Shown one piece after another: positions 18,406-28,164 of a stretch of DNA of 64,000 nt. The position numbers and the translations under genes were made by a program. The notes under the pieces are model-generated. The model ran no database searches. It worked only from the letters and a program-made list of their open reading frames with translations, and had not been told where the DNA came from. The stretch is from contig NZ_JAENIQ020000006.1 of NCBI RefSeq assembly GCF_016595275.2, forward strand, positions 1 through 64,000. The letters run 5' to 3'. The DNA is from Corynebacterium pygosceleis. GTDB lineage: Bacteria > Actinomycetota > Actinomycetes > Mycobacteriales > Mycobacteriaceae. Position 1 is the stretch's first letter. The number at the start of each line of letters is the position of its first letter.

Positions 18406-18444
18406 ATCGGGCCCCGGCCACCGTGGAGGTGGTCGGGGCCCGAT
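18406..18444. terminator. Terminator between gntK and ferritin gene
   Basis: A 17-bp stem with a single C-T/G-U mismatch (18406-18422 with 18428-18444) begins three bases after the gntK stop and lies between convergent genes, so it may work both ways. Confidence 0.75.
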
Positions 18445-18468
18445 CCGTCGTTCAGCGGTCGTCCGGTC

Positions 18469-18981
18469 CTAGAGGGTGTCGCTGGTGCGCTGTCCCAGTT
18501 CGGAGTCGATCCGGAGGACACCGGAACCGTCGTTGCCGGCGAGACGCAGGCGGTCGAGGATCTCCTTGCAGGTGGCCTCCTCCTCGATCTGTTCGGAGAG
18601 GAAGGAGTCCAGCAGCGGGCGGGAGTCCAGGTCGCCCTCCTCGGCGGCGAGACGGGTGAGATCGCGGATCATGCCGGAGATCTTCTGCTCGTGCTTCAGT
18701 GCGGCCTCGAATGCATCGGCGGCGGAATCGATCTTGAGATCGGGGGCGCTGATGACACCGACGCTGGGGACGCAGTCACGGTCGAGCATGTGGTCGGCGA
18801 AACGCTGCGCGTGGACCATCTCTTCTTCGGACTGGGCCTTCATCCAGTCACGCATACCGGTCAACCCGAGGCTGTCGAGGAGGTAGGAGAGCTGGAGGTA
18901 GGTCATCGCGGCCTCCAGCTCAGCGGTGACCTGCTTGTTGATTTCTGCTTCAAGTTTCGAGTTGATTTTCATGTCTCTCAT
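18469..18981 (-). CDS. ftn: Ferritin
   Basis: This 170-aa ferritin stores iron as a mineral core in a 24-subunit shell. The ferroxidase centre ligands can be seen: Glu in TAELEAAMTYLQLSYLLD, EEEMVHAQRF (Glu-x-x-His type, around residues 52-61) and EQISG-like EQKISGMIRD plus SEQIEEEATCKEIL in the last helices. The start ATG 18981 has AAGGAAGTG upstream. A DtxR-like site 29-47 bases upstream fits the known iron-dependent control of ftn by DtxR in corynebacteria. Confidence 0.94.
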   Translation of the reverse strand: MRDMKINSKLEAEINKQVTAELEAAMTYLQLSYLLDSLGLTGMRDWMKAQSEEEMVHAQRFADHMLDRDCVPSVGVISAPDLKIDSAADAFEAALKHEQKISGMIRDLTRLAAEEGDLDSRPLLDSFLSEQIEEEATCKEILDRLRLAGNDGSGVLRIDSELGQRTSDTL

Positions 18982-20645
<1,664 letters not shown>

Positions 20646-20658
20646 CGACGGAGCACGG

Positions 20659-20696
20659 CGGCCCCCGCAGCGGATGAAAAACCGTGGCGGGGGCCG
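20659..20696 (+). terminator. Terminator after nrdF
   Basis: A 10-bp GC stem (20659-20668 with 20687-20696) surrounds an A-rich loop, 13 bases after the nrdF stop. There is no T-run. Confidence 0.6.
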
Positions 20697-21064
20697 TCGC
20701 GTTGTGGTGTCGGGTGGCGCTTTTGGAGGGAGGATCAATTACCCTCCCGGCAGCGTCTACACCTTTAGCTCTAACCCGGCCGGGGGTGAAAAATGCGCCC
20801 GTTCAGAGGGAAAGTGCAGCTTTGTCACACCCGCCACAAAGGTGTCTGAAGTCACAGAGCTTTTCATATTCCTGAGGTCCGCACGTCACCCACCGGCAAC
20901 GACGTCGGAAACGGTCTGATCCGGTGCCCGCGAAACCGTCGTGTACCGGCCATAACGCCCGCTGCGCGGCTGGAACCGCCGGTAGTGATCCTTTACTATC
21001 AAGAAAGCGTGAAACATGGGTGGCCCTGGCTGATCAGGGTCGCTGCGTAGTCAGGAGGAACCAA
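20697..21064 (+). promoter_or_regulatory. ctaD leader and promoter region
   Basis: The 368 bases before ctaD hold no supported gene. A -10-like TACTAT lies at 20994-20999, giving a start near 21006 and a leader of about 58 bases that ends in a perfect AGGAGG (21053-21058), six bases before ATG. A hairpin with GGGAGG/CCTCCC arms near 20727-20747 lies further upstream. Confidence 0.5.
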
Positions 21065-22792
21065 ATGACCGCTGTAGAGAAACGGAGTGACCATCATGTC
21101 GCTCCAGCACGACCGGCCCCCAAGGGGACCGGTCGAAAGGGCAGCCTTGCCTGGTTGATGCTCACCACCACGGACCACAAGCTGCTCGGCGTCATGTACA
21201 TCATGATGTCGTTCTGCTTCTTCTTCCTGGGTGGCTTCATGGCCCTGCTCATCCGTGCGGAGCTGTTCTACCCCGGAATGCAGATCTTCTCCAACGAGCA
21301 GTTCAACCAGCTGTTCACCATGCACGGCACGGTGATGCTGCTGCTGTACGGAACCCCGGTCGTCTGGGGCTTCGCCAACTTCGTCATGCCGCTCCAGATC
21401 GGTGCCCCCGACGTGGCGTTCCCGCGACTGAACTCGTTCGGTTTCTGGTTGACCACCGGCGGCGGCATCATCATGCTCTCCGGTTTCGCCACTCCCGGTG
21501 GTGCGGCTGACTTCGGTTGGACGATGTACTCCCCGCTGTCCGACGCCACCCACTCGCCCGGTATCGGTGCGGACATGTGGATCGTCGGCGTCGGTGCCGG
21601 CGGTGTCGGCACCATTCTGTCGGCCGTCAACATGATCACCACCATCCTGTGCCTCCGTGCGCCCGGTATGACCATGTTCCGTCTGCCGGTCTTCACCTGG
21701 ACCATCTTCGTCACGTCGATTCTGGCGCTGATGATCTTCCCGATGCTGACCGCAGCCGCCCTCGGCGTTCTCTACGACCGTAAGCTCGGTGGACACATCT
21801 ACGATCCGGCCAACGGCGGTGCGATTCTCTGGCAGCACCTGTTCTGGTTCTTCGGTCACCCCGAGGTCTACGTCCTGGCTCTGCCGTTCTTCGGCATCGT
21901 CTCGGAGGTCATCCCGGTCTTCTCCCGCAAGCCGGTCTTCGGCTACGCCGGCCTCGTCTTCGCGACCCTGTCCATCGCCGCCCTGTCGATGGCGGTCTGG
22001 GCGCACCACATGTTCGTCACCGGCGCGGTGCTGCTGCCGTTCTTCTCCTTCATGACGTTCCTCATCTCGGTCCCGACCGGTGTGAAGTTCTTCAACTGGC
22101 TCGGAACGATGTGGCGTGGACACATCACCTGGGAAACCCCGATGATCTTCGCCTTCGGCTTCCTCGTGACGTTCCTCTTCGGTGGTCTCACCGGCATCAT
22201 GCTGGCCTCCCCGCCGCTGGACTTCCACATCTCCGACACCTACTTCGTGGTCGCGCACTTCCACTACACGCTGTTCGGTACGATCGTGTTCGCGTCCTAC
22301 GCCGGTGTGTACTTCTGGTTCCCGAAGATGACGGGTCGCATGCTCAACGAGCGGCTCGGCAAGATCCACTTCTGGTTGACCTTCATCGGATTCCACGGCA
22401 CCTTCCTCATCCAGCACTGGGTGGGCAACATGGGTATGCCGCGTCGTTACGCCGACTACCTCGAGAGTGACGGCTTCACCATCTACAACCAGATCTCCAC
22501 GGTGTTCGCCTACATCCTGGGTCTGTCGGTGATCCCGTTCATCTGGAACGTGTTCAAGTCCTGGCGTTACGGCGAGATCGTCACCGTGGACGATCCCTGG
22601 GGCTACGGAAACTCCCTCGAGTGGGCCACCAGCTGCCCGCCGCCCCGCCACAACTTCACCTCCCTGCCCCGGATCCGCTCCGAGCGTCCCGCGTTCGAGC
22701 TGCACTACCCGCACATGGTCGAGCGGATGCGCGCGGAGGCACACGTCGGCCGCCCGTCGGGAGACTCCCCGGTACTGGAGAAGCAGAACTAG
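21065..22792 (+). CDS. ctaD: Cytochrome aa3 oxidase subunit I
   Basis: CtaD is the catalytic subunit of the terminal cytochrome c oxidase. The 575-aa protein has 12 membrane helices. The haem a and a3/CuB ligands are visible in [28 protein letters not shown] (His and cross-linked Tyr), WAHHMFVTG (CuB His pair) and [11 protein letters not shown]. The proton-pumping K and D pathway residues lie in the usual places. The start is ATG 21065; the longer frame from 20924 ignores the AGGAGG site. ctaD stands alone in corynebacteria, apart from ctaCF, and that holds here. Confidence 0.97.
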   Translation: MTAVEKRSDHHVAPARPAPKGTGRKGSLAWLMLTTTDHKLLGVMYIMMSFCFFFLGGFMALLIRAELFYPGMQIFSNEQFNQLFTMHGTVMLLLYGTPVVWGFANFVMPLQIGAPDVAFPRLNSFGFWLTTGGGIIMLSGFATPGGAADFGWTMYSPLSDATHSPGIGADMWIVGVGAGGVGTILSAVNMITTILCLRAPGMTMFRLPVFTWTIFVTSILALMIFPMLTAAALGVLYDRKLGGHIYDPANGGAILWQHLFWFFGHPEVYVLALPFFGIVSEVIPVFSRKPVFGYAGLVFATLSIAALSMAVWAHHMFVTGAVLLPFFSFMTFLISVPTGVKFFNWLGTMWRGHITWETPMIFAFGFLVTFLFGGLTGIMLASPPLDFHISDTYFVVAHFHYTLFGTIVFASYAGVYFWFPKMTGRMLNERLGKIHFWLTFIGFHGTFLIQHWVGNMGMPRRYADYLESDGFTIYNQISTVFAYILGLSVIPFIWNVFKSWRYGEIVTVDDPWGYGNSLEWATSCPPPRHNFTSLPRIRSERPAFELHYPHMVERMRAEAHVGRPSGDSPVLEKQN

Positions 22793-22862
22793 CTCCTCCC
22801 CGGTACGACACGGTCAGGCCGGGCCCGGAGAAAGCGGCCCGACCACCGAATGACATACGCAC

Positions 22863-22903
22863 CATCACCCCCGCGGGAACCCGAGGTTCCCGCGGGGGTG
22901 ATG
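22863..22903 (+). terminator. Terminator between ctaD and serB
   Basis: A perfect 19-bp stem (22863-22881 with 22885-22903) with a three-base loop lies 70 bases after ctaD and 36 bases before serB. No T-run follows. Confidence 0.8.
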
Positions 22904-22939
22904 TCTGTCCGGGGGTCGGCGACATGGAACAATGGCACC

Positions 22940-24235
22940 GTGAGCCAGACAAAAAACAACGCCGCCCGTACCGTCGCCCCCGCTGTCCAGGACATCACCG
23001 TCACACTTCCGCCGGGATCCGTTCCGGCGGTCGTGACCGTCGTCGGTCGTGACCGTCCGGGTGTCTCGGCGGCGTTCTTCCGGGTGCTCGCCGCCCACAG
23101 TGTCCAGGTGCTCGACGTCGAGCAGTCACTCTTCCGGGGTCGACTGAACCTCGCGGCCTTCGTCGGGTGCAGCCCGGAGAACCTCGAGACGCTCACCGAG
23201 GGGTTGTCGGGGACCCTCCGGTCCTACGGTCAGACCGTCACCGTCGAGGTCCAGGACTCACTGCGTTCCACCCGCGCACTGTCGACGCACGCGGTCGTGG
23301 TCCTCGGAAACCCCGTCACCGCCGCGCACATCTCCCGTATCGGCCAGACGCTCGCCGACTACGGTGCGAACATCGACACGATCCGCGGTATCTCGGACTA
23401 TCCGGTCACCGGGCTGGAACTCAAGGTCACGGTCGCCGATCCGAAGCCCGGCGGTGGTGTCGCCCTGCGTAAGGCGCTGGCCACGCTGACCCAGGAGATC
23501 GGGGTGGACATCGCGATCGAGCGCGCGGGTCTCGTGCGCTACGCGAAGAACCTCATCTGCTTCGACTGTGACTCCACGCTCATCACCGGCGAGGTCATCG
23601 AGATGCTCGCGGCCCACGCCGGCAAGGAGGAGGAGGTCGCCGAGGTCACGGCCCGTGCGATGCGGGGAGAGCTCGACTTCGAGGAGTCGCTCCGTGAACG
23701 GGTCGCCGTTCTCGCCGGACTCGACGCCTCCGTCATCGACGAGGTCGCCGCGGACATCGTCCTGACGCCCGGTGCACGGACGACCATCCGCGCACTCCAG
23801 CGCATGGGATACAAGACCGCCGTCGTCTCGGGTGGCTTCATTCAGGTTCTCGAGGGACTGGCCGAGGATCTCGGACTCGACTACGTCCGCGCGAACACCC
23901 TCGAGATCGTCGACGGCAAACTCACCGGGAGGGTCATCGGCAAGGTCGTCGACCGTGCGGCGAAGGCCGAGTTCCTGGCTGAGTTCGCCGCTGATTCGGG
24001 GCTCGGTCTGCACCAGACCGTCGCCGTCGGTGACGGCGCCAACGACATCGACATGTTGTCGGCTGCGGGGCTGGGGATCGCCTTCAACGCCAAGCCCGCC
24101 CTCCGTGAGGTCGCCGATGCCGCGGTCAACCACCCCTTCCTCGATGAGATCCTGCACATCATGGGTATCTCCCGTGAGGAGATCGACGAGGCCGGGCTCT
24201 CCGACGGCTCTCTGCGCAGGGTTCCGCTGCACTGA
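22940..24235 (+). CDS. serB: Phosphoserine phosphatase with N-terminal ACT domains
   Basis: SerB removes phosphate from phosphoserine in the last step of serine synthesis. The 431-aa protein has two ACT-like domains (residues about 20-190: TVVGRDRPGVSAAFF and VLGNPVTAAHISRIGQ) followed by a HAD phosphatase domain with DCDST (Asp209 nucleophile, Asp211 acid), SGGFIQV and GDGANDIDM (metal binding). ACT domains in mycobacterial and corynebacterial SerB bind serine and inhibit the enzyme. The start is GTG 22940; the longer frame crosses the terminator hairpin. Confidence 0.95.
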   Translation: MSQTKNNAARTVAPAVQDITVTLPPGSVPAVVTVVGRDRPGVSAAFFRVLAAHSVQVLDVEQSLFRGRLNLAAFVGCSPENLETLTEGLSGTLRSYGQTVTVEVQDSLRSTRALSTHAVVVLGNPVTAAHISRIGQTLADYGANIDTIRGISDYPVTGLELKVTVADPKPGGGVALRKALATLTQEIGVDIAIERAGLVRYAKNLICFDCDSTLITGEVIEMLAAHAGKEEEVAEVTARAMRGELDFEESLRERVAVLAGLDASVIDEVAADIVLTPGARTTIRALQRMGYKTAVVSGGFIQVLEGLAEDLGLDYVRANTLEIVDGKLTGRVIGKVVDRAAKAEFLAEFAADSGLGLHQTVAVGDGANDIDMLSAAGLGIAFNAKPALREVADAAVNHPFLDEILHIMGISREEIDEAGLSDGSLRRVPLH

Positions 24236-24483
24236 CGGAAGGCCGCCGGAGGGGTCCGGCGGATAGAATGACGGTGGTCCACGTGTGGTGGACCGGTCCG
24301 TCACGGTGGCCCCTCGGGGGCACCGTGTGCGGTGGAGGAAGCTCCGGGGCACCGGAGAACAACCAGGGAAACGACACTCTTTTTCGTGCCGGGTTCAGTT
24401 CGGCGGACGGTATGGGGCTACGCCGGGGATTCCGGGTGACGGGAACCGTGGCGTCGTCCCGCGGCCGAAAGGAACCGTCAGAC
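24236..24483 (+). promoter_or_regulatory. Leader of the YwiC-like gene
   Basis: A -10-like TAGAAT is at 24264-24269, which would give a leader of about 205 bases. Inside it, CACGGTG and CACCGTG arms (24302-24308, 24321-24327) enclose GCCCC/GGGGG to form a strong hairpin. An AAGGAA site precedes ATG 24484. Confidence 0.45.
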
Positions 24484-25326
24484 ATGACCGGACACGCAGA
24501 ACGAACGGCGAAGGCGGCTCCGCGCCCCGGAAAGGGGCGTCGGGGCGGAACCTCGGGGTGGATCCCGGACCAGCACGGTGCGTGGGTGATGGTGATCGTC
24601 CCGCTCGTCGTGGGTGTGCTCCTCGCTCGACCGGCACCGGTCCACGTTCCGCTCGCCGTCGCCTGGTTCGTCGGCTACTTCGCGTTCTTCGCCGGTGGCC
24701 TCTGGCTGAAGGCGCGGGGACCGCGTAAACGGCGCTATGTCGCACCCCTGGTCACCTACGGCGTCATCTGTGCCGTCGCGGCGCTCGTCGTCGTCATGAT
24801 GCGGCCCACGATCCTCGTCTTCGGTGCCGTCTTCGGGCCACTCGTCGCCGTGGCGGTGTGGGAGGCGTGGCGGAGGCGGCCACGCTCCCTTCTGTCCGGG
24901 GAGTCCACCGTGCTGGCCAGCTGTGCGATGATCCCCGTCACCGCCTGGGCGGCCGGGGATCCGATGACCGTGCGGCTGTGGGTGGCCACCGCGGTCATCG
25001 CCCTGTACTTCTGCGGAACCATTCCCTACGTCAAGACACTGATCCGGAAACGCGGTGACCGTGGCTGGTTCACCGGTTCCGTGGTCTACCATTCCGTCGC
25101 CGCGGCGGCGGTGACCGGACTCGCCGTGGTGGGGCTGGTGACGTGGCTCGCGGTGCCGGTGTTTCTCGTCGTCGCTCTGCGGGCCTGGTGGATGCCCCGG
25201 CGGGCGGAACACCGGGGGACGCCGTGGCGTCCCCGCACCGTCGGATTCGGGGAGATGGCCGTCACCGCACTCGTTCTCGTCGCGGCCCTCGTGCCGCCGG
25301 GTGCGTTTCAGCCCGTGACGGTGTGA
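24484..25326 (+). CDS. YwiC-like family membrane protein
   Basis: This 280-aa membrane protein matches the YwiC-like family of unknown function. The family mark is the N-terminal PDQHGAWVMVIVPLVVG (residues about 27-43), where HGA is nearly invariant, followed by about eight hydrophobic segments. The middle has a PYVKTLIRKRGDR loop and a short Arg-rich loop (EAWRRRPRS). Some relatives lie near respiratory genes, but the neighbours here (serB, small regulator) give no clear role. ATG 24484 has AAGGAA upstream; a longer frame from 24268 lacks support. Confidence 0.75.
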   Translation: MTGHAERTAKAAPRPGKGRRGGTSGWIPDQHGAWVMVIVPLVVGVLLARPAPVHVPLAVAWFVGYFAFFAGGLWLKARGPRKRRYVAPLVTYGVICAVAALVVVMMRPTILVFGAVFGPLVAVAVWEAWRRRPRSLLSGESTVLASCAMIPVTAWAAGDPMTVRLWVATAVIALYFCGTIPYVKTLIRKRGDRGWFTGSVVYHSVAAAAVTGLAVVGLVTWLAVPVFLVVALRAWWMPRRAEHRGTPWRPRTVGFGEMAVTALVLVAALVPPGAFQPVTV

Positions 25327-25434
25327 CCACCGGGTGATGTCAAGCCTGCTTGACAGTCGGGTTGTCGCGATCTACCGTCAGGGAACGTTGACACACGGAT
25401 CGGTTCCGACCGTTCCCGGAGGGAGAGCACAGGC

Positions 25435-25868
25435 ATGAGGAACGTGGACGGGAAGAACCGGTGGTGGAACGGCCTGCGCACCGGACAGCGCGCCTTCGCC
25501 CTGAGCATGGTCGGCTATCTCCTTCTCCTGTCGCTGGCCGTCGTCATCGCCGGCGGACGGGCCCCGTTCGCACGGGAGATCGCGTTCCTCACCGTCATCA
25601 CGGGGGTTCTCCTGGTTCTCTGCGGGGCGACGGCCATCTGCACCGACCAGGACGAATTCGAGTTCGGTGTCACGCTCAGGGCACTGGCGATCGCCTTCGC
25701 GGTGGGGTCCGCCGTGACCTTCGGCTACGGGTGTGCGCAGCAGTTCCTGGGACGCCCGACATCAGCTACATGTTCGTCTGGCCGATCTACGCGATAGCCT
25801 GGGTCGTCGCCGGGGTGGCGCTGAACCTCCGGCTCGGCATCTGGCGGGGAAAGGGGGATCCGGAGTGA
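25435..25868 (+). pseudogene. Small four-helix membrane protein gene broken by a frameshift
   Basis: The first frame (from ATG 25435) encodes an N-terminal LRTGQRAFALSM and three hydrophobic segments up to CAQQFLG, then goes astray. From about 25750 the protein continues in another frame as PDISYMFVWPIYAIAWVVAG then VALNLRLGIWRGKGDPE, which supplies a fourth helix and ends at TGA 25866-25868. One extra G in the GGG run at 25749-25751 would restore one frame of about 144 aa. It could be a real mutation, slippage or a sequencing error. The next gene, an XRE regulator, overlaps its stop, so the pair is an operon like other small membrane protein/XRE pairs. Confidence 0.7.
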
Positions 25869-26101
25869 AGAACGATCTTCCCGAACGCCGTCGGGCCGCG
25901 GGGCTCAGTCAGGCGCGGCTCGGTGAACTGCTGGGGGTGTCCCGCCAGACGATCAACGCGATCGAACGCGGAAGGTACGACCCCTCACTCCCGCTCGCCT
26001 TCGCACTGGCCGGTATCTTCGGTGCCCGGATAGAGGACATCTTCACACCCGACGGCCGGGAGAGCCCGACCCGGGCACCGGAACCGCGCCGGATCGGATG
26101 A
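25865..26101 (+). CDS. XRE-family helix-turn-helix regulator
   Basis: This 78-aa protein is a single Cro/CI-type helix-turn-helix: RRAAGLSQARLGELLGVSRQ then TINAIERGRYDPSLPLAFAL covers residues about 9-48, with the recognition helix SRQTINAIERG. Proteins of this YozG-like size usually regulate themselves and a linked membrane protein. It starts at GTG 25865 in a GTGA overlap with the end of the membrane protein gene, which supports translational coupling. The C-terminal 20 residues are polar and not conserved. Confidence 0.88.
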   Translation: MKNDLPERRRAAGLSQARLGELLGVSRQTINAIERGRYDPSLPLAFALAGIFGARIEDIFTPDGRESPTRAPEPRRIG

Positions 26102-26119
26102 CCGCGGGGGAACCGTCCC

Positions 26120-26683
26120 TCAGTCGGACACGTCCGTCCGGAGCAGCGAGTAGCAGGCCGTGTCCACGTGGGAACCCCGGTGCAGGGCCGCCTCCCGTCT
26201 GATCCCCTCGAACGTGAACCCGCACCGTTCGGCGACGGATCTGGAACGCACGTTGTCGGAGAGACAACGGAGCTCGATACGGTGCACGTCGTTGTCGAAG
26301 GCGTGGTCCGCGACAAGTGTGAGCGCCCGGGGCATGATCCCACGGCCGCGCGCCCAGGGGGCGGTGGCGTAACCGACCGTCACGGATCCCACCGCGCGGT
26401 CGACGGATCGCAGCGAGATGTTCCCGGCGTAGTGACCGGGGTCCCCGGTGAGTTCGATCGCCCAGAAAACCAGGTCCGGGTCGTCGGAGCACGAACGCAG
26501 ATAGTCCGCCGCCATGTCCAGGGTGTAGTGACGGGGCACGGAGGTGAAGTTCACGGACAGTGGATCGACGGCGGTGGCGTACACCTCGTGGACATCCTCC
26601 TCGACGGGGCGGCGCAGACGGATCACACCGTCGCTCAGGGTCTCCAGGGGGACGGGCCACGTCATCTCACTCATGTCCACCAC
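26120..26683 (-). CDS. GNAT-family N-acetyltransferase (RimJ/RimL-like)
   Basis: This 187-aa protein has the GNAT fold seen in RimJ/RimL acetyltransferases. Marks are the N-terminal VIRLRRPVEEDVHEVYA, AGNISLRSVDRAVGSVTVGY, the acetyl-CoA loop ARGRGIMPRAL (R-x-x-G-x-G/A type), and the C-terminal LRCLSDNVRSRSVAERCGF then TFEGIRREAALHRG. Substrate is unknown; such enzymes modify protein N-termini, amino acids or antibiotics. ATG 26683 and 26674 are both possible starts. It converges with the XRE gene. Confidence 0.88.
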   Translation of the reverse strand: MVDMSEMTWPVPLETLSDGVIRLRRPVEEDVHEVYATAVDPLSVNFTSVPRHYTLDMAADYLRSCSDDPDLVFWAIELTGDPGHYAGNISLRSVDRAVGSVTVGYATAPWARGRGIMPRALTLVADHAFDNDVHRIELRCLSDNVRSRSVAERCGFTFEGIRREAALHRGSHVDTACYSLLRTDVSD

Positions 26684-26733
26684 CTTATCGACGGATCCGA
26701 CGGCGCGCCGGGGTGGATCCCGCGGTCACGGGG

Positions 26734-28164
26734 TCAGGATCCGAGCCGGACCGTGGGCAGTGAGTGCCGCTGCACCTTTCCCGCCGCCGACCGGGGGACA
26801 CCGTCGACGATCTGCACGGACCGGATCCGTTCATAGGGAGCCGTCCGCTCCGCGACGGCGGCGATGACGGCCCCCTCATCCGGGCGTGTCCCCTCGGCGG
26901 GGACCACGAAAGCGACTGGGCACTCATCTCCGTCCGCCGTGAAACCCCTGGTGACCACGCAGTCCAGGACACCGGGGAGCGAGGTCACGATCCTCTCCAA
27001 CCTGGAGGGGGACACCAGGTACCCACGGGAATTGATCACGTCGCCCATCCTGTCGATGAGACGAACGCCGCCGGTTCCGTCACGCTCGGCCCAGTCACCG
27101 GTCCGCAACCAGCCGTCCCGGAACCGTTCCGCGGTCCGCTCCGGGTCGTCGAGGTATCCGGCCATGACCTGCGGACCCCGCACCCACAGTTCACCTGCAC
27201 CGCCCGGAGGGACGTCCGCACCCGTCTCCGGATCGACGATCCGGTCGCGGGTGTCCGGCAGCGGGTGCCCGATGCTGTCCGGGGGACAGTCGGCGTGGAC
27301 GGCGAGATGGGTGACCGGTGACGCCTCCGTCAGCCCGTAGCCCTGGATGACCCGTGCCCCGGTACGTCGTGCGACCCTCCCGGAGACGCCCGCATCCAGT
27401 GCCGCAGCCCCGTTGATGACGGTGCGGAGCGCGGAGAAGTCGGTCTCCGCCGCGAGCGGATGATCCGCCAGCAACCGGCCCAACGGCGGTGCGATGAAGG
27501 AGAGCGCCACACCATGCTCACCGTGCCCCCGGAGGAAACGCTCCGCGTCGAACGGCTCCGCGATGATGTGCGCACGCAGGTGCAACGGTGCGTTGAGCAA
27601 CGACGTCATGCCGTAGGCGTGGGTGAAGGGGAGCACGGACATGCACGCCTCACCCGCGGACAACGGGAGTACCGAGGAGAACTGCACCGTGTTGGCGACG
27701 ATGTTCCGGTGCGTCAGGAGGATCGCCTTCGGCTCCGCCGTCGTACCCGAGGTGAAGGGGAGAACCGCAACGGCATCCGGATCCACCGGCTGCGGGGCCA
27801 ACGGTGTCCCGGGCGTCGAACGCAAACCGGTGACGACACCGGGGTCGACGACGAGAACCGCTCCGGCGCGCCGCACCTGCCACTCCCGGTCCCTCGGCGG
27901 CACCTGCATCCCGACCGGGACGACCGTGGCACCGACGGACAGGACCGCGTGGAACACGACGGCGAAGTCAATCCCGTTCGGGACCTGTACGGCGACACGG
28001 TCACCCGCGCGGATACCCCGGTGCCGGAGAGCGCCGGCGATCTGCGCCACCTCCCCGGCGAGCTGCCGGTAGGTGACCGTACGCTCCGGATCGGTGATCG
28101 CCGGGGTATCCGGGAGATCACCGGTGAACAGAAGCTCGGGCAGGGAACGGTCGGGATGGATCAC
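26734..28164 (-). CDS. AMP-dependent acyl-CoA synthetase/ligase-like protein
   Basis: This 476-aa enzyme belongs to the ANL superfamily, which activates carboxylic acids as acyl-adenylates and usually joins them to CoA. The P-loop is FTSGTTAEPKAI, followed by the A5 motif QGYGLTEASP, the A7 motif GWLRTGDWA, the hinge DRMGDVINSRGYLVSP and the catalytic lysine in SAAGKVQRHSL near the end. It is slightly shorter than most family members at the N-terminus. It starts in a four-base overlap with the helicase gene upstream, so they share a transcript. The acid substrate is not evident. Confidence 0.88.
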   Translation of the reverse strand: MIHPDRSLPELLFTGDLPDTPAITDPERTVTYRQLAGEVAQIAGALRHRGIRAGDRVAVQVPNGIDFAVVFHAVLSVGATVVPVGMQVPPRDREWQVRRAGAVLVVDPGVVTGLRSTPGTPLAPQPVDPDAVAVLPFTSGTTAEPKAILLTHRNIVANTVQFSSVLPLSAGEACMSVLPFTHAYGMTSLLNAPLHLRAHIIAEPFDAERFLRGHGEHGVALSFIAPPLGRLLADHPLAAETDFSALRTVINGAAALDAGVSGRVARRTGARVIQGYGLTEASPVTHLAVHADCPPDSIGHPLPDTRDRIVDPETGADVPPGGAGELWVRGPQVMAGYLDDPERTAERFRDGWLRTGDWAERDGTGGVRLIDRMGDVINSRGYLVSPSRLERIVTSLPGVLDCVVTRGFTADGDECPVAFVVPAEGTRPDEGAVIAAVAERTAPYERIRSVQIVDGVPRSAAGKVQRHSLPTVRLGS

